Positions 35,489 through 43,628 of a stretch of 64,000 nucleotides of DNA are shown here, in pieces. Both the position numbers and the translations under genes were made by a program. The notes beneath the pieces are model-generated. The model saw nothing but the letters and a program-made list of their open reading frames with translations, made no database searches and was not told the origin of the DNA. Origin of the DNA: Phytohabitans kaempferiae (lineage in GTDB: Bacteria > Actinomycetota > Actinomycetes > Mycobacteriales > Micromonosporaceae); assembly GCF_042433955.1 (NCBI RefSeq), contig NZ_JBHLUH010000079.1, positions 113,856 through 177,855 on the forward strand, written 5' to 3'. How positions within the stretch are numbered: position 1 is the first letter of the stretch; each line of letters opens with the position of its first letter.

Positions 35489-37159
35489 GTGGGCGAAATC
35501 GGAACCGTCGAGCCGGAAAAGGTGCGCTCGGCGACGGTGGAATGGTGGCGATCGGCCGTCATCTACCAGATCTATCCGCGCAGCTTCGCCGACAGCAACG
35601 GGGACGGCATCGGCGATCTGGGCGGTGTTCGCGCTCACCTCGACCACCTGGCCGACCTCGGCGTCGACGCGGTGTGGTTCAGCCCCTGGTACGCCTCCCC
35701 GCAGGCGGACGCCGGCTACGACGTCTCCGACTACCGGGCGATCGACCCAGTTTTCGGTACGCTCGCGGAGGCCGAGGAGCTGATCCGGGAGGCGCACGCG
35801 CTGGGCATTCGGATCATCGTGGACATCGTGCCAAACCACTGCTCCGACAAACACGCGTGGTTCGTCGAAGCGCTTCAGAGCGGCCCCGGCTCGACCGCGC
35901 GCGACCTCTTCTGGTTTCGCCCCGGCCGTGGTGACTCCGGTGAGCTGCCGCCGAACGACTGGCAGTCCATCTTCGGCGGCCCGGCGTGGACCCGCACCAC
36001 CAACCCCGACGGCACGCCCGGGGAGTGGTACCTGCACCTGTTCGCCCCGGAGCAGCCGGACCTCAACTGGGAGAACCCGAAAGTCCGCGAGGAGTTCGAG
36101 GATGTGCTGCGGTTCTGGCTCGACCGGGGCGCGGACGGCATCCGGATCGATTCGGCCGCGCTGCTGATGAAGGACGGCGGGCTGGTCGACTTCGACCCGG
36201 CGAACCCGCCGGTCCCGCACCCGTTTCAGGACCGGGACGAGGTGCACGCCATCTACCAGGCATGGCGCGCGATCACCGACAGCTACCCGGAGCCGCGGGC
36301 GCTGATCGGCGAGGTGTGGCTGCCGGACGCGGAGCGGTTCGCCGCGTACCTGCGCGCGGACGAGATCCACACCGCGTTCAACTTCGCGTTTCTGGGCTGC
36401 CCGTGGGACGCCGCGGCGCTGCGCGCGATCGTCGACGAGACGCTGGCCGTGCACGCGCCGGTCCGGGCGGCCGCGACGTGGGTCCTGTCCAACCACGACG
36501 TGCCCCGTCACGTGACCCGGTACGGGCGCGCGGACACATCGTTCACATTGGAGTACCGCCAGCTCGGTGCCCCCACCGACCGGTCGTTGGGGCTGCGCCG
36601 GGCCCGCGCCGCGCTGCTGCTCAACCTCGCGCTGCCCGGCTCTGTCTACCTGTACCAGGGCGAGGAGCTCGGGCTGGAGGAGATCGAGGACATCCCGGAC
36701 TCGATGCGGCAGGACCCGATGTTCTCCCGCACCGGCGGGGAGAACCTCGGCCGGGACGGCTGCCGGGTCCCGATCCCCTGGTCCGGCACCGCCCCGCCGT
36801 TCGGCTTCAGCCCGCCCGGAGCGAGTGCCGAGCCGTGGCTGCCCCAGCCGACGTCCTGGCGCGACCACACCGTCGAGGCGCAGTCCGGCGACCCGGAGTC
36901 GATGCTGGAGCTGTACCGCCGGGCCCTGCGGCAGCGGCGCGGCCAGCCGGAACTCGGCGACGGCGCCTTCGCCTGGCTGCCCGGGCCGGATCGGGTCCTG
37001 GTCTTCAGCCGGGGCGACGACGCCACGTTCGCCTGCGTGGTCAACCTGTCGGACGCGCCCGTCCGGCTGCCCGTTTCGGGGACGGTGGTGCTCACCAGCG
37101 GCCCGATCGAGGGCGACCTGCTGCCGCCGGACACGGCCGCCTGGGTCACGATCACCTAG
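35489..37159 (+). CDS. GH13 alpha-glucosidase
   Basis: A 556-aa cytoplasmic glycosidase of the oligo-1,6-glucosidase/alpha-glucosidase group (GH13). The four conserved regions are complete: DIVPNH (about 112-117), GIRIDSAA with nucleophile Asp221, LIGEVW with acid/base Glu275, and SNHDVPR with Asp337. WYASPQADAGYDVSDYRAID and the Tyr/His at the -1 site fit a glucose-releasing enzyme. There is no signal peptide, so it hydrolyses imported alpha-glucosides. GTG 35489 has AAGGAAGCAGG upstream. It is the last gene of the operon, 66 bp after the second permease. Confidence 0.93.
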   Translation: MGEIGTVEPEKVRSATVEWWRSAVIYQIYPRSFADSNGDGIGDLGGVRAHLDHLADLGVDAVWFSPWYASPQADAGYDVSDYRAIDPVFGTLAEAEELIREAHALGIRIIVDIVPNHCSDKHAWFVEALQSGPGSTARDLFWFRPGRGDSGELPPNDWQSIFGGPAWTRTTNPDGTPGEWYLHLFAPEQPDLNWENPKVREEFEDVLRFWLDRGADGIRIDSAALLMKDGGLVDFDPANPPVPHPFQDRDEVHAIYQAWRAITDSYPEPRALIGEVWLPDAERFAAYLRADEIHTAFNFAFLGCPWDAAALRAIVDETLAVHAPVRAAATWVLSNHDVPRHVTRYGRADTSFTLEYRQLGAPTDRSLGLRRARAALLLNLALPGSVYLYQGEELGLEEIEDIPDSMRQDPMFSRTGGENLGRDGCRVPIPWSGTAPPFGFSPPGASAEPWLPQPTSWRDHTVEAQSGDPESMLELYRRALRQRRGQPELGDGAFAWLPGPDRVLVFSRGDDATFACVVNLSDAPVRLPVSGTVVLTSGPIEGDLLPPDTAAWVTIT

Positions 37160-37251
37160 ATGTCGCCTGCTGAGGCATAGACCTCGTTTGCCGTGATCCC
37201 CGTGCCGCGGTGGGCGGCGGGCCGCGGCCCGGCAGTGGTCGGCCCGGGCCG

Positions 37252-37292
37252 CCCCGCCGCCGCCGGCGCGGGGATCACCGGCGACGGCGGGG
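37252..37292. terminator. Bidirectional terminator between GH13 and snapalysin genes
   Basis: CCCCGCCGCCGCCGG (37252-37266) pairs with CCGGCGACGGCGGGG (37278-37292) with one mismatch. It lies between convergent genes. Confidence 0.65.
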
Positions 37293-37302
37293 CGATTCGG
37301 CG

Positions 37303-37824
37303 TCAGCTCCAGGCGTAGACGCCGGCCGGCACCGGTGCGGCCGAGCCCGCGAAGAGCTGGTTGACCCGCGCCGCCTCGGCCGCGCTGGGCGTGGCGTTGG
37401 CACAGGAGACCGGCGCGCTGCTGCCGGACATCAGGTCGGAGCAGCGGCCGGTGCGGTTGTCCGGCAGGCCGAGGATGTGGCCCCACTCGTGCGTGGCGAT
37501 GCGGGTCCGGTTGTAGCCCTGGTTGACCGCCTGCCGGCCCATGTAGATGCGGCCGGAGCCGAGCCCGGTCACGTACGCCCGTGGCCATCCGCTGTCGACG
37601 TAGATGACGACGGTCGCCGGCGACCCGGCCTGCAGCCGTACGTTCGACACGCTGCTGTTCCAGATCTGGGCCGCCTGCGCGAAGTTCGTGGCGAACTCAC
37701 CGGCCCGGCTCGCGTCGTAGTACACCGTGCGTACGGCCGCGGTGGAGGGCGCCTGGGCGAGCACCTGGACGCCGGCCAGCGACAGCGTGAGCGTGAGCAG
37801 GCCCAAGAGGGCGCGTCTGAGCAT
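37303..37824 (-). CDS. Snapalysin-family secreted metalloprotease (M7)
   Basis: A 173-aa small secreted protease. A signal peptide (MLRRALLGLLTLTLSLAGVQ) is followed by a compact catalytic domain with zinc ligands in ATHEWGHILGLPD: His112, catalytic Glu113, His116 and Asp122, the HExxHxxGxxD signature of snapalysin. Two Cys in RCSDLM and SCANAT probably form the disulfide of the family. The length fits M7 enzymes. A leader of 30 or fewer residues leaves no long propeptide. In streptomycetes snapalysin is often controlled by a divergent LysR gene; none is present here. Confidence 0.92.
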   Translation of the reverse strand: MLRRALLGLLTLTLSLAGVQVLAQAPSTAAVRTVYYDASRAGEFATNFAQAAQIWNSSVSNVRLQAGSPATVVIYVDSGWPRAYVTGLGSGRIYMGRQAVNQGYNRTRIATHEWGHILGLPDNRTGRCSDLMSGSSAPVSCANATPSAAEAARVNQLFAGSAAPVPAGVYAWS

Positions 37825-38003
37825 TGTGGACTCCTTGTGGGAGTAATGACATCGACATTCGACAATCTAGCGGTCGCGCGGCTGGGGTACCGCATAACAA
37901 AAGCCTCATAGCGCCGGACCGGGCGCCGCCGGACCGGTCCGACCCCCGCGAGTGGGGTGAGGAAGTTCATCGGGCAGAAGTGCTCGGGATCGGTTCCTCA
38001 CGG

Positions 38004-38009
38004 CATACT
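38004..38009 (+). promoter_or_regulatory. Leaderless -10-like element CATACT
   Basis: CATACT lies seven bases before ATG 38017; no RBS is seen. Confidence 0.35.
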
Positions 38010-38016
38010 GATCCCG

Positions 38017-38859
38017 ATGCGTGACGACTCGCTGACTCTCCCGGACGGACGCACCCTGGCCTTCACCGACCTGGGCGCGCCCGACGGGGCTCCGGTGCTC
38101 TACTTCCACGGCGCCCCGACCAGCCGCCTCGACCTGGCGCCCTACGACGCCGAGTTCGCCCGGCTGGGGCTACGCGTGTTCTCGCCCGACCGGCCCGGCT
38201 ACGGCCGCTCCACCCCGCAGCCGGGGCGCCTGCTCGAGGGCTGGGCCGCCGACGTCACCGCGCTCGCCGACCATCTCGGGCTGGAGCGCTTCGCCACGGT
38301 CGGCTACTCCTCCGGCGGGCCGTACGCGGTGGCAAGCGCCGCCCTGCTGCCCCACCGCGTGGTCGCGGCGGGCGTGGTCGCGGGCGTCACCGACATGGGG
38401 TGGGCGCCCGCGTGGGAGGGCTACGACGAGGCCGAGGCGGAGCTCATGCGGGTCGGCGAGATGGGCGCCGCGCTGGCCTGGTGCGAGTCGCGATACGGGG
38501 TCGACGGCACGCGCTTTCTCGAGGGCGGCTCCGAGTGGGCGCCGGCCGACAGGGTGCTGCTCGGCGACCCCGACCTGGCGGCGGCCATGGTGGAGACGAT
38601 GGGCGAGGGCTTCCGGCAGGGCGTGGTCGGATACGCGCACGACATCACCGTGCAGGGGCGCCCGTGGGCGTTCGACCCCGGTGCCGTCCGCGCGCCGGTC
38701 ACCGTGCTGCACGGCGAGGCCGACACGATCCTGCGCACCGCCCACTCGCAACACACCGCCGACATCGTGCCCGGCGCCAAGCTCGACCTGCGGCCCGGCG
38801 AGGGTCACCTGAGCATCGTGGGGCGGATACCGAGGCTGGCGGCGGATCTGGTCGCCTGA
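38017..38859 (+). CDS. Alpha/beta hydrolase
   Basis: A 280-aa soluble alpha/beta-hydrolase fold enzyme. The oxyanion HG dipeptide is in VLYFHGAPTSRLDL, the nucleophile Ser in VGYSSGGPYAVA (GxSxG), the acid probably in VLHGEADTIL and the His in GEGHLSIVG. The substrate is unknown; relatives include esterases, haloalkane-type and epoxide hydrolases. ATG 38017 is chosen over 37957 because of a leaderless-type -10 and because the upstream residues are atypical. Confidence 0.9.
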   Translation: MRDDSLTLPDGRTLAFTDLGAPDGAPVLYFHGAPTSRLDLAPYDAEFARLGLRVFSPDRPGYGRSTPQPGRLLEGWAADVTALADHLGLERFATVGYSSGGPYAVASAALLPHRVVAAGVVAGVTDMGWAPAWEGYDEAEAELMRVGEMGAALAWCESRYGVDGTRFLEGGSEWAPADRVLLGDPDLAAAMVETMGEGFRQGVVGYAHDITVQGRPWAFDPGAVRAPVTVLHGEADTILRTAHSQHTADIVPGAKLDLRPGEGHLSIVGRIPRLAADLVA

Positions 38860-38921
38860 GCGGTTGCCTCCGATCCTGGCGCCCCGCCGCGCCCTCCAGA
38901 CGGTCTCGGCCGCCGCGCGGC

Positions 38922-39014
38922 GCACCTGTGCCCAGACTCAGCCCGACCTGAGCCGAGGCTCAGCCGCCCGGTGCGCCTGTGCCCAGACTCAGCCTGGCGT
39001 GTGCCGAGGCTCAG
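38922..39014. repeat. 51-bp imperfect tandem duplication
   Basis: GC(A/G)CCTGTGCCCAGACTCAG starts at 38922 and again at 38973, and GCCGAGGCTCAGC recurs with the same period. It sits between two convergent genes. Confidence 0.6.
38948..38963. terminator. Hairpin CTGAGCC-GA-GGCTCAG
   Basis: Perfect 7-bp arms with a two-base loop, within copy 1 of the tandem duplication, between convergent stops at 38859 and 39011. In copy 2 the left arm is degenerate. Confidence 0.45.
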
Positions 39015-39514
39015 CGCGATCCGATCGGCAGCAGGCCTGCCACCGCCGGGGTGAAGACGTCGATGTGGTCCCACAGCTCGGCCTGCTCCGCCGCGGCGGC
39101 GGCGACCTGCGGGTCGGTGTGGCGCAGAAACGCGAGATGCCGGCACGCGTGCGCCGCCACGTCGACCGGGCGCACCACCGCCGGGCTGGGCGTCAGCGGA
39201 CCGCGCCCGCGGGCGGCCGGCAGGTCGAGCACCGGCGCGGCGGGAGCGGCGGGATCCGGGTCGGACAGCGCCACGTAGGTGAGCACGAGGCCGTCCGAGG
39301 TGTGCCGCCACGAGGTCGAGTGCAGCAGCCCCACTCCAACGCCGGCCAGGCTCCGCGCGCAGGCGTCCGGATGCTCACCGGTGCCGAGCGGCCGCGTCAC
39401 GGTGCGGAAGCTGAGCCGTCCGCCCCGCGCGCTGAGCAGCACGGTCTCGACGAGCGCCCGGACGCCCGGGATCATCGCAGCGGAGCCCGGTGGCTCGTCG
39501 CCACCAGGTTCCAT
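39011..39514 (-). CDS. Hypothetical protein, 167 aa
   Basis: I do not recognise the family. The protein is soluble, without signal peptide or membrane segments. Notable segments are TVLLSARGGRLSFRTVTRPL, SLAGVGVGLLHSTSWRHTSD, then VLTYVALSDPDPA and AVVRPVDVAAHACRHLAFLR. The beta-strand pattern with RPLG and a following Asp/Ala helix vaguely recalls a Nudix-like fold, but the Nudix box is absent. A leaderless TAGGGT box six bases upstream of ATG 39514 supports this start and an independent transcript. It is convergent with the hydrolase. Confidence 0.6.
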   Translation of the reverse strand: MEPGGDEPPGSAAMIPGVRALVETVLLSARGGRLSFRTVTRPLGTGEHPDACARSLAGVGVGLLHSTSWRHTSDGLVLTYVALSDPDPAAPAAPVLDLPAARGRGPLTPSPAVVRPVDVAAHACRHLAFLRHTDPQVAAAAAEQAELWDHIDVFTPAVAGLLPIGSR

Positions 39515-39520
39515 GCCCGA

Positions 39521-39526
39521 ACCCTA
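39521..39526 (-). promoter_or_regulatory. Leaderless -10 element TAGGGT
   Basis: TAGGGT on the minus strand ends six bases before ATG 39514. Confidence 0.45.
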
Positions 39527-39594
39527 CCTTATTGCCACTGGCTTGCAGGAACGAACAGCAGGCGACAGTCCGCCGTAACCGGAAGGGGATCGCC

Positions 39595-40494
39595 GTGAGG
39601 CAGACCGGACCGCCGCCGTCCCGCCTGGCGCAGCGCTGTACCCGGATCACGCAGTCCCGCGTCTTCGAGATCGTCATCGTCACGGTCATCGGCGCCAACG
39701 CGGTGGTGCTCGGCATCGAGACCTACCCGGACCTCGGCACCGCCGGCCCGCCCCTGCACTGGCTCGAGTGGCTCTTCCGGGCATTCTTCGTCACCGAGAT
39801 CGTGATCCGGATACTCGCCCACGGCCGGCGCCCGCAGGACTTCTTCCGCCACGGCTGGAACGTCTTCGACTTCGTCGTCATCGCCGCCGCGTTCCTGCCC
39901 GGCCTGCACGGCGACTCCCCCGCCCTGCGGGTCGTGCGCATCGCCCGCGTGGTGCGCCTGGTGCGCTTCTCCCCCGGCCTGCGCACGATCGTCGCCGCAC
40001 TGCTGCGCAGCCTGCCCGGCGTCGGTGGCTTCCTCGCGCTGGCCATGGTGACCCTCTACGTGTACGGCATGGCGGGCTGGCTCATCTTCCGCCACGCGCA
40101 GCCGGAGGATTACGGCACTCTCGGTCGCGCCCTGCTGACGCTCTTCGTGCTGCTGTCGCTGGAGACGCTGCCCGACCTCATCGAGGAGGGCATGGCGCTG
40201 TCTCCGTGGACGCTGGTCTACTACGTCAGCTACGTGCTCATCACCGCCAACCTCCTGCTCAACATCCTCATCGCCGTCATCGTCAACTCGATGGAGGAGG
40301 CCCGCCGGCTGGAGATGACCGAGCGGATGGCCGCCGACGAGGACGGCGACGGCGTACCCGACGAGATCGACCGCATCGCGATCAGCCAGCGCCTCGACGA
40401 CCTGCGCCAGCTCGTCGCCGACCTGGAACGGGAGCTGCGCATCGAGCGCGACGAGCCGGCGCGGCCGAAAACGCCGTTGCCGCGGGGCCCGTGA
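39595..40494 (+). CDS. Single-domain voltage-gated cation channel (NaChBac-like)
   Basis: A 299-aa six-helix ion transporter; four copies would form a channel. S4 carries the voltage-sensing arginines (LRVVRIARVVRLVRFSPGLR). The pore segment LFVLLSLETLPDLIEEG holds SLET in place of the TLESW filter of NaChBac, so selectivity may differ. After S6 (LLLNILIAVIVNSMEEARR) the cytoplasmic tail contains DEDGDGVPDEID (residues 248-259), a DxDxDG-type calcium-binding loop, and then a coiled coil (DLRQLVADLERELRIERD) suited to tetramer assembly. GTG 39595 has GGAAGGGG upstream. Confidence 0.9.
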   Translation: MRQTGPPPSRLAQRCTRITQSRVFEIVIVTVIGANAVVLGIETYPDLGTAGPPLHWLEWLFRAFFVTEIVIRILAHGRRPQDFFRHGWNVFDFVVIAAAFLPGLHGDSPALRVVRIARVVRLVRFSPGLRTIVAALLRSLPGVGGFLALAMVTLYVYGMAGWLIFRHAQPEDYGTLGRALLTLFVLLSLETLPDLIEEGMALSPWTLVYYVSYVLITANLLLNILIAVIVNSMEEARRLEMTERMAADEDGDGVPDEIDRIAISQRLDDLRQLVADLERELRIERDEPARPKTPLPRGP

Positions 40495-40532
40495 CTTCCT
40501 ACGGTTGAGCGACCGGACGGAGGAAATACACC

Positions 40533-41732
40533 ATGGGATACACACTGCTGGCGGGTACGAAGGCGCCGGTGCGGGTCTGGACCGACCCGTACGGCATCGA
40601 GCCCGAGGCCGCACAGCAGCTGCGCAACATCGGTCAGCTGCCGTGGGTCGAGGGCGTCGCCGTGATGCCCGACGTCCACTATGGAAAGGGCGCGACCGTC
40701 GGATCCGTCATCGCCATGCGGCAGGCCGTCTCGCCCGCCGCTGTCGGCGTCGACATCGGTTGCGGCATGTCCGCGGTGCGCACCTCCCTGACCGCGACGG
40801 ACCTTCCCGACGACCTGGGGGCGCTGCGCCGCGCGATCGAAGACACCATCCCGGTCGGCTTCGCCCAGCGCGACCGCGCGGTCGACCCGCGCCGCGTGCG
40901 CGACCTCGATCAGTCCGGCTGGGATTCGTTCTGGCGTGGCTTCGACACCCTTCACGATGGCGTGTCCAAGTTGGAGGGTCGGGCCCACCACCAGATGGGC
41001 ACGCTCGGCGGGGGCAACCACTTCATCGAGGTCTGCGTCGAGCGGGGCGGGTCCGACGACGGCCAGGTCTGGCTCATGCTGCACTCGGGCTCGCGCAACA
41101 TCGGCAAGGAGCTGGCCGAGCGCCACATCGCGGTCGCCCGCCACCTGCCGCACAACACCGACCTGCCCGACCGCGACCTCGCCGTGTTCCTGGCCGGCAC
41201 GCCGCAGATGGAGGCGTACCGCCGCGACCTGTGGTGGGCGCAGGAGTACGCGCGGCGCAACCGGGCCGTCATGATGGCCCTGCTCTGCGACGTCGTGCGC
41301 CGGCTGCTGCCGCGGGTGCGTTACGGCGAGCCCATCTCCTGCCACCACAACTACGTGGCGGAGGAGAGCTACGGCGGGGTCGACGTGCTCGTGACACGCA
41401 AGGGTGCGATCCGTGCCGGCGCGGGCGACCTGGGCATCATCCCCGGCTCGATGGGCACCGGGTCGTACATCGTGCGCGGGCGGGGAAACCAGGAGGCGTA
41501 CTGCTCGGCCTCGCACGGCGCCGGGCGGCGGATGTCGCGCTCGAAGGCGAAGAAGACCTTCAGCACCGAAGACCTCGCCGCGCAGACGGCCGGCGTCGAG
41601 TGCCGCAAGGACGCCGGCGTGGTCGACGAGATCCCGGGGGCGTACAAGGACATCGGGCAGGTCATGCGACAGCAGGAGGATCTGGTCGAGGTGGTCGCCC
41701 ACCTCAAGCAGGTGGTGTGCGTCAAGGGCTGA
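40533..41732 (+). CDS. rtcB: RtcB-family RNA ligase
   Basis: A 399-aa RNA-splicing ligase that joins 2',3'-cyclic phosphate or 3'-phosphate ends to 5'-OH ends using GTP and Mn2+. All key motifs are present: VGVDIGCGM with metal ligands Asp74 and Cys77, MGTLGGGNHFIE with His163, HSGSRNIG with His184, CHHNY near 270, and SHGAGR whose His328 is guanylylated. The C-terminus DEIPGAYKDI is also typical. GGAGG precedes the ATG. There is no archease or RtcA gene next to it, so it works alone or with distant partners in RNA repair. A strong terminator follows. Confidence 0.94.
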   Translation: MGYTLLAGTKAPVRVWTDPYGIEPEAAQQLRNIGQLPWVEGVAVMPDVHYGKGATVGSVIAMRQAVSPAAVGVDIGCGMSAVRTSLTATDLPDDLGALRRAIEDTIPVGFAQRDRAVDPRRVRDLDQSGWDSFWRGFDTLHDGVSKLEGRAHHQMGTLGGGNHFIEVCVERGGSDDGQVWLMLHSGSRNIGKELAERHIAVARHLPHNTDLPDRDLAVFLAGTPQMEAYRRDLWWAQEYARRNRAVMMALLCDVVRRLLPRVRYGEPISCHHNYVAEESYGGVDVLVTRKGAIRAGAGDLGIIPGSMGTGSYIVRGRGNQEAYCSASHGAGRRMSRSKAKKTFSTEDLAAQTAGVECRKDAGVVDEIPGAYKDIGQVMRQQEDLVEVVAHLKQVVCVKG

Positions 41733-41733
41733 G

Positions 41734-41761
41734 GCGGCGCCGGGTTCCGGCCCGGCGCCGC
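41734..41761 (+). terminator. Hairpin terminator after rtcB
   Basis: GCGGCGCCGGG pairs perfectly with CCCGGCGCCGC around TTCCGG, two bases after the stop codon. Confidence 0.7.
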
Positions 41762-41783
41762 GCCCGTGGGCGACAATGGGCCG

Positions 41784-42302
41784 ATGCCTGTCGTCGTGGC
41801 GGTCGCCACCGTCCCCGTACCCCCGGATCTTGCCTTTGCCGTGTCCCAGACCACGGCGCCGGTCCGCTACCGGTGGGATCCGTTCGTGCGCCGGCAGCAC
41901 TTCGTCGACGGCGCCGAGCGGCCCGGCAAGGGCGTGCGCACGTACACGCGGTCCAGGCACGGCCTGGCGATGGTCAGTGAGTACGTCTCGTTCGCCCCGC
42001 CGACCAACGTCGGCATGAAGATGGTGCGCGGGCCGTGGTTCTTCGAGATGTTCGCCGGTGGCTGGCGCTTCGCCCCCGCCGGCGAGCCCGGCCACACCGT
42101 GGCCACGTGGCGATACAGCTTCCGCTGCCGCCCGGCCTGGCTCCGCCCGGTGCTGGAGCGGATCGGCGTGTGGTTTCTCGGCCGCGACATCCGCCGGAGG
42201 ATCGCCGGATACGCCGCCGGATGCGAGGATCCGGTGGTCCTCGCCGCCGCGCGGGAGACGCTTACCCCCGGTGCCTCAGGAGAGGATCCGCCCCCACCGT
42301 GA
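41784..42302 (+). CDS. SRPBCC-family (polyketide cyclase-like) protein
   Basis: A 172-aa protein with the START-like helix-grip pattern: an N-terminal strand ending in VPVPPDLAFAVSQ, the YRWDPFVRRQHFVDGAERPG loop, successive beta-strands (GVRTYTRSRHGLAMVSEYVS, then VATWRYSFRCRP) and a long C-terminal helix with FLGRDIRRRIAGYAAGCED. Such proteins bind hydrophobic ligands or act as cyclases; no substrate is indicated. GACAAT, six bases before ATG 41784, could be a leaderless -10. The stop overlaps the start of the broken methyltransferase gene (TGATG), so the two were once co-translated. Confidence 0.78.
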   Translation: MPVVVAVATVPVPPDLAFAVSQTTAPVRYRWDPFVRRQHFVDGAERPGKGVRTYTRSRHGLAMVSEYVSFAPPTNVGMKMVRGPWFFEMFAGGWRFAPAGEPGHTVATWRYSFRCRPAWLRPVLERIGVWFLGRDIRRRIAGYAAGCEDPVVLAAARETLTPGASGEDPPPP

Positions 42303-42643
42303 TGGACGACACCGCGCTGGCGGGCATCCTGGCCGACGCCGCCGCCCGCGACTTCGTGATGTCGTGTGAGGAGCGCACCGGCGCCCTGCTCGCCACGCTC
42401 GCCGCGTCGAAGCCGGGCGGCCGCCTGCTGGAGCTCGGCACCGGCACCGGCGCGGGAGCCTCCTGACTCCTCGACGGCGCCGACCGGTCCGCCCGGCTGA
42501 CCACTGTGGAACTCGACCCGGATGTGCAGGCGGTCGCGGTCAGGCACCTCGGCACCGACCCTCGGGGCGACTTCGTCCGCGCTGACGTCGGCGAGTGGCT
42601 GTCGAGCTACGCGTCGGGACTGGTCGTCGGCGTCAGGGTCTGA
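42302..42643 (+). pseudogene. Broken O-methyltransferase-like gene
   Basis: The frame starts MDDTALAGILADAAARDFVM and reaches the SAM motif GGRLLELGTGTGAGAS, where a TGA (42464-42466) interrupts at a position that usually holds Trp. Reading continues in frame as LLDGADRSARLTTVELDPDV, the next methyltransferase motif, and ADVGEWLSSY, then ends at 42643 about 80 residues short of the family's usual length of about 190. One nonsense change and a 3' deletion both appear. The end overlaps the neighbouring phosphotransferase stop by 11 bp. Confidence 0.75.
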
Positions 42644-43517
42644 CCTCGAAGTCGGCCATGACCTGCGCCAGCGAGTGCCGGCCGGCGGCGGCCAGCACCG
42701 GGTTGGTGTAGCGGTAGGTCCGCACCGCGCCCAGCCCGGCGCGCAGTGCCCAGCCGCGCCCGCGCCGCCAGGTCGCCTCGTCGACGCCGAGCTGCGCCCG
42801 AAAGAGATCCCGGCTGCCTTCGGTCAGCACCGCCCAGGCGGGCTGGAGGTCGGTGGCCGGATCTCCGAGGCCGGTCAGCCCGAAGTCGATGACCGCGCTG
42901 AGCCGCCCCTGCCGCACAAGCAGGTTGGCCGGTATCAGGTCGCCGTGCAGCCAGACCGGCGCACCGTCCCACGGCGGTGCCGCCAGCGCGTCCCGCCACA
43001 CCGCCGCCGCCCGCTCGGGGTCCACGAGGCCGCCGGCCGCCAGCCGGTCGATCGCGTCCCGGACCTCGTCGTCGTGCGGGCCGAGCGGCTGTGCCCGGAG
43101 CGAGCGCGGGCCACCGGTGGTGTCGATCCGCTGGAGCGCCGCGACGAAACGCCCCAGTCGCACGGCCACGCCGTCCAGGTCGAGGTCGGGCGAGTCGGCG
43201 ACGGTGTCGCCGTCGATCCAGCCGTAGACCGACCACGGGTACGGGAAGTCGCCGTCGGGCACGCCGGCACCGAGCGGCAGCGGTACCGGCAGCGGCAGGT
43301 GTGCGGCCAGCCGCGGCAACCACTCCCACTCGCGGCGCAGCATCGGGACCGCGCGCGGCATGGCCGGCAGGCGTACGACCATGTCCGTGCCGAGCCGGAA
43401 GAGCGTGTTGTCGGTGCCGGAGGAGTGCACGGCGGTGACCGGCAGTCCCGCCCAGCGCGGAAACTGCCGGGCGACCATCCTCGCGACGAGCGCGGGGGCG
43501 AGCCGGCTTCCCGACAT
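42633..43517 (-). CDS. Aminoglycoside phosphotransferase (APH) family protein
   Basis: A 294-aa small-molecule kinase of the APH/choline kinase fold. The N-lobe has SSGTDNTLFRLGTDMVVRLP with the ATP-binding Arg/Lys strand. The catalytic loop is WLHGDLIPANLLV (His191, Asp193, Asn198) and the metal site is VIDFGLTGLGDPATDLQPAW (Asp211). Members phosphorylate aminoglycosides, macrolides or cellular metabolites; resistance should not be assumed. The start ATG 43517 follows a leaderless TAGCGT box. It is convergent with the broken methyltransferase gene. Confidence 0.92.
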   Translation of the reverse strand: MSGSRLAPALVARMVARQFPRWAGLPVTAVHSSGTDNTLFRLGTDMVVRLPAMPRAVPMLRREWEWLPRLAAHLPLPVPLPLGAGVPDGDFPYPWSVYGWIDGDTVADSPDLDLDGVAVRLGRFVAALQRIDTTGGPRSLRAQPLGPHDDEVRDAIDRLAAGGLVDPERAAAVWRDALAAPPWDGAPVWLHGDLIPANLLVRQGRLSAVIDFGLTGLGDPATDLQPAWAVLTEGSRDLFRAQLGVDEATWRRGRGWALRAGLGAVRTYRYTNPVLAAAGRHSLAQVMADFEVRP

Positions 43518-43523
43518 GTCCCC

Positions 43524-43529
43524 ACGCTA
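43524..43529 (-). promoter_or_regulatory. Leaderless -10 element TAGCGT
   Basis: TAGCGT on the minus strand ends six bases before ATG 43517; the intervening GGGGAC could alternatively act as a weak RBS. Confidence 0.45.
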
Positions 43530-43628
43530 GGGCCCGCGGATCTCGGCGGCGCGAGGCGGGGTCGGTGGCGCCGCGCAGGGCCGCGCCCCTTCGTCCGTCG
43601 GCCGGCTTCGGGCAGGTAGGCGCGGGCG

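Noticed and set aside
42464..42466. In-frame TGA read as selenocysteine
   Set aside because: No SECIS-like hairpin stands out, Trp is expected there, and the gene is also truncated.
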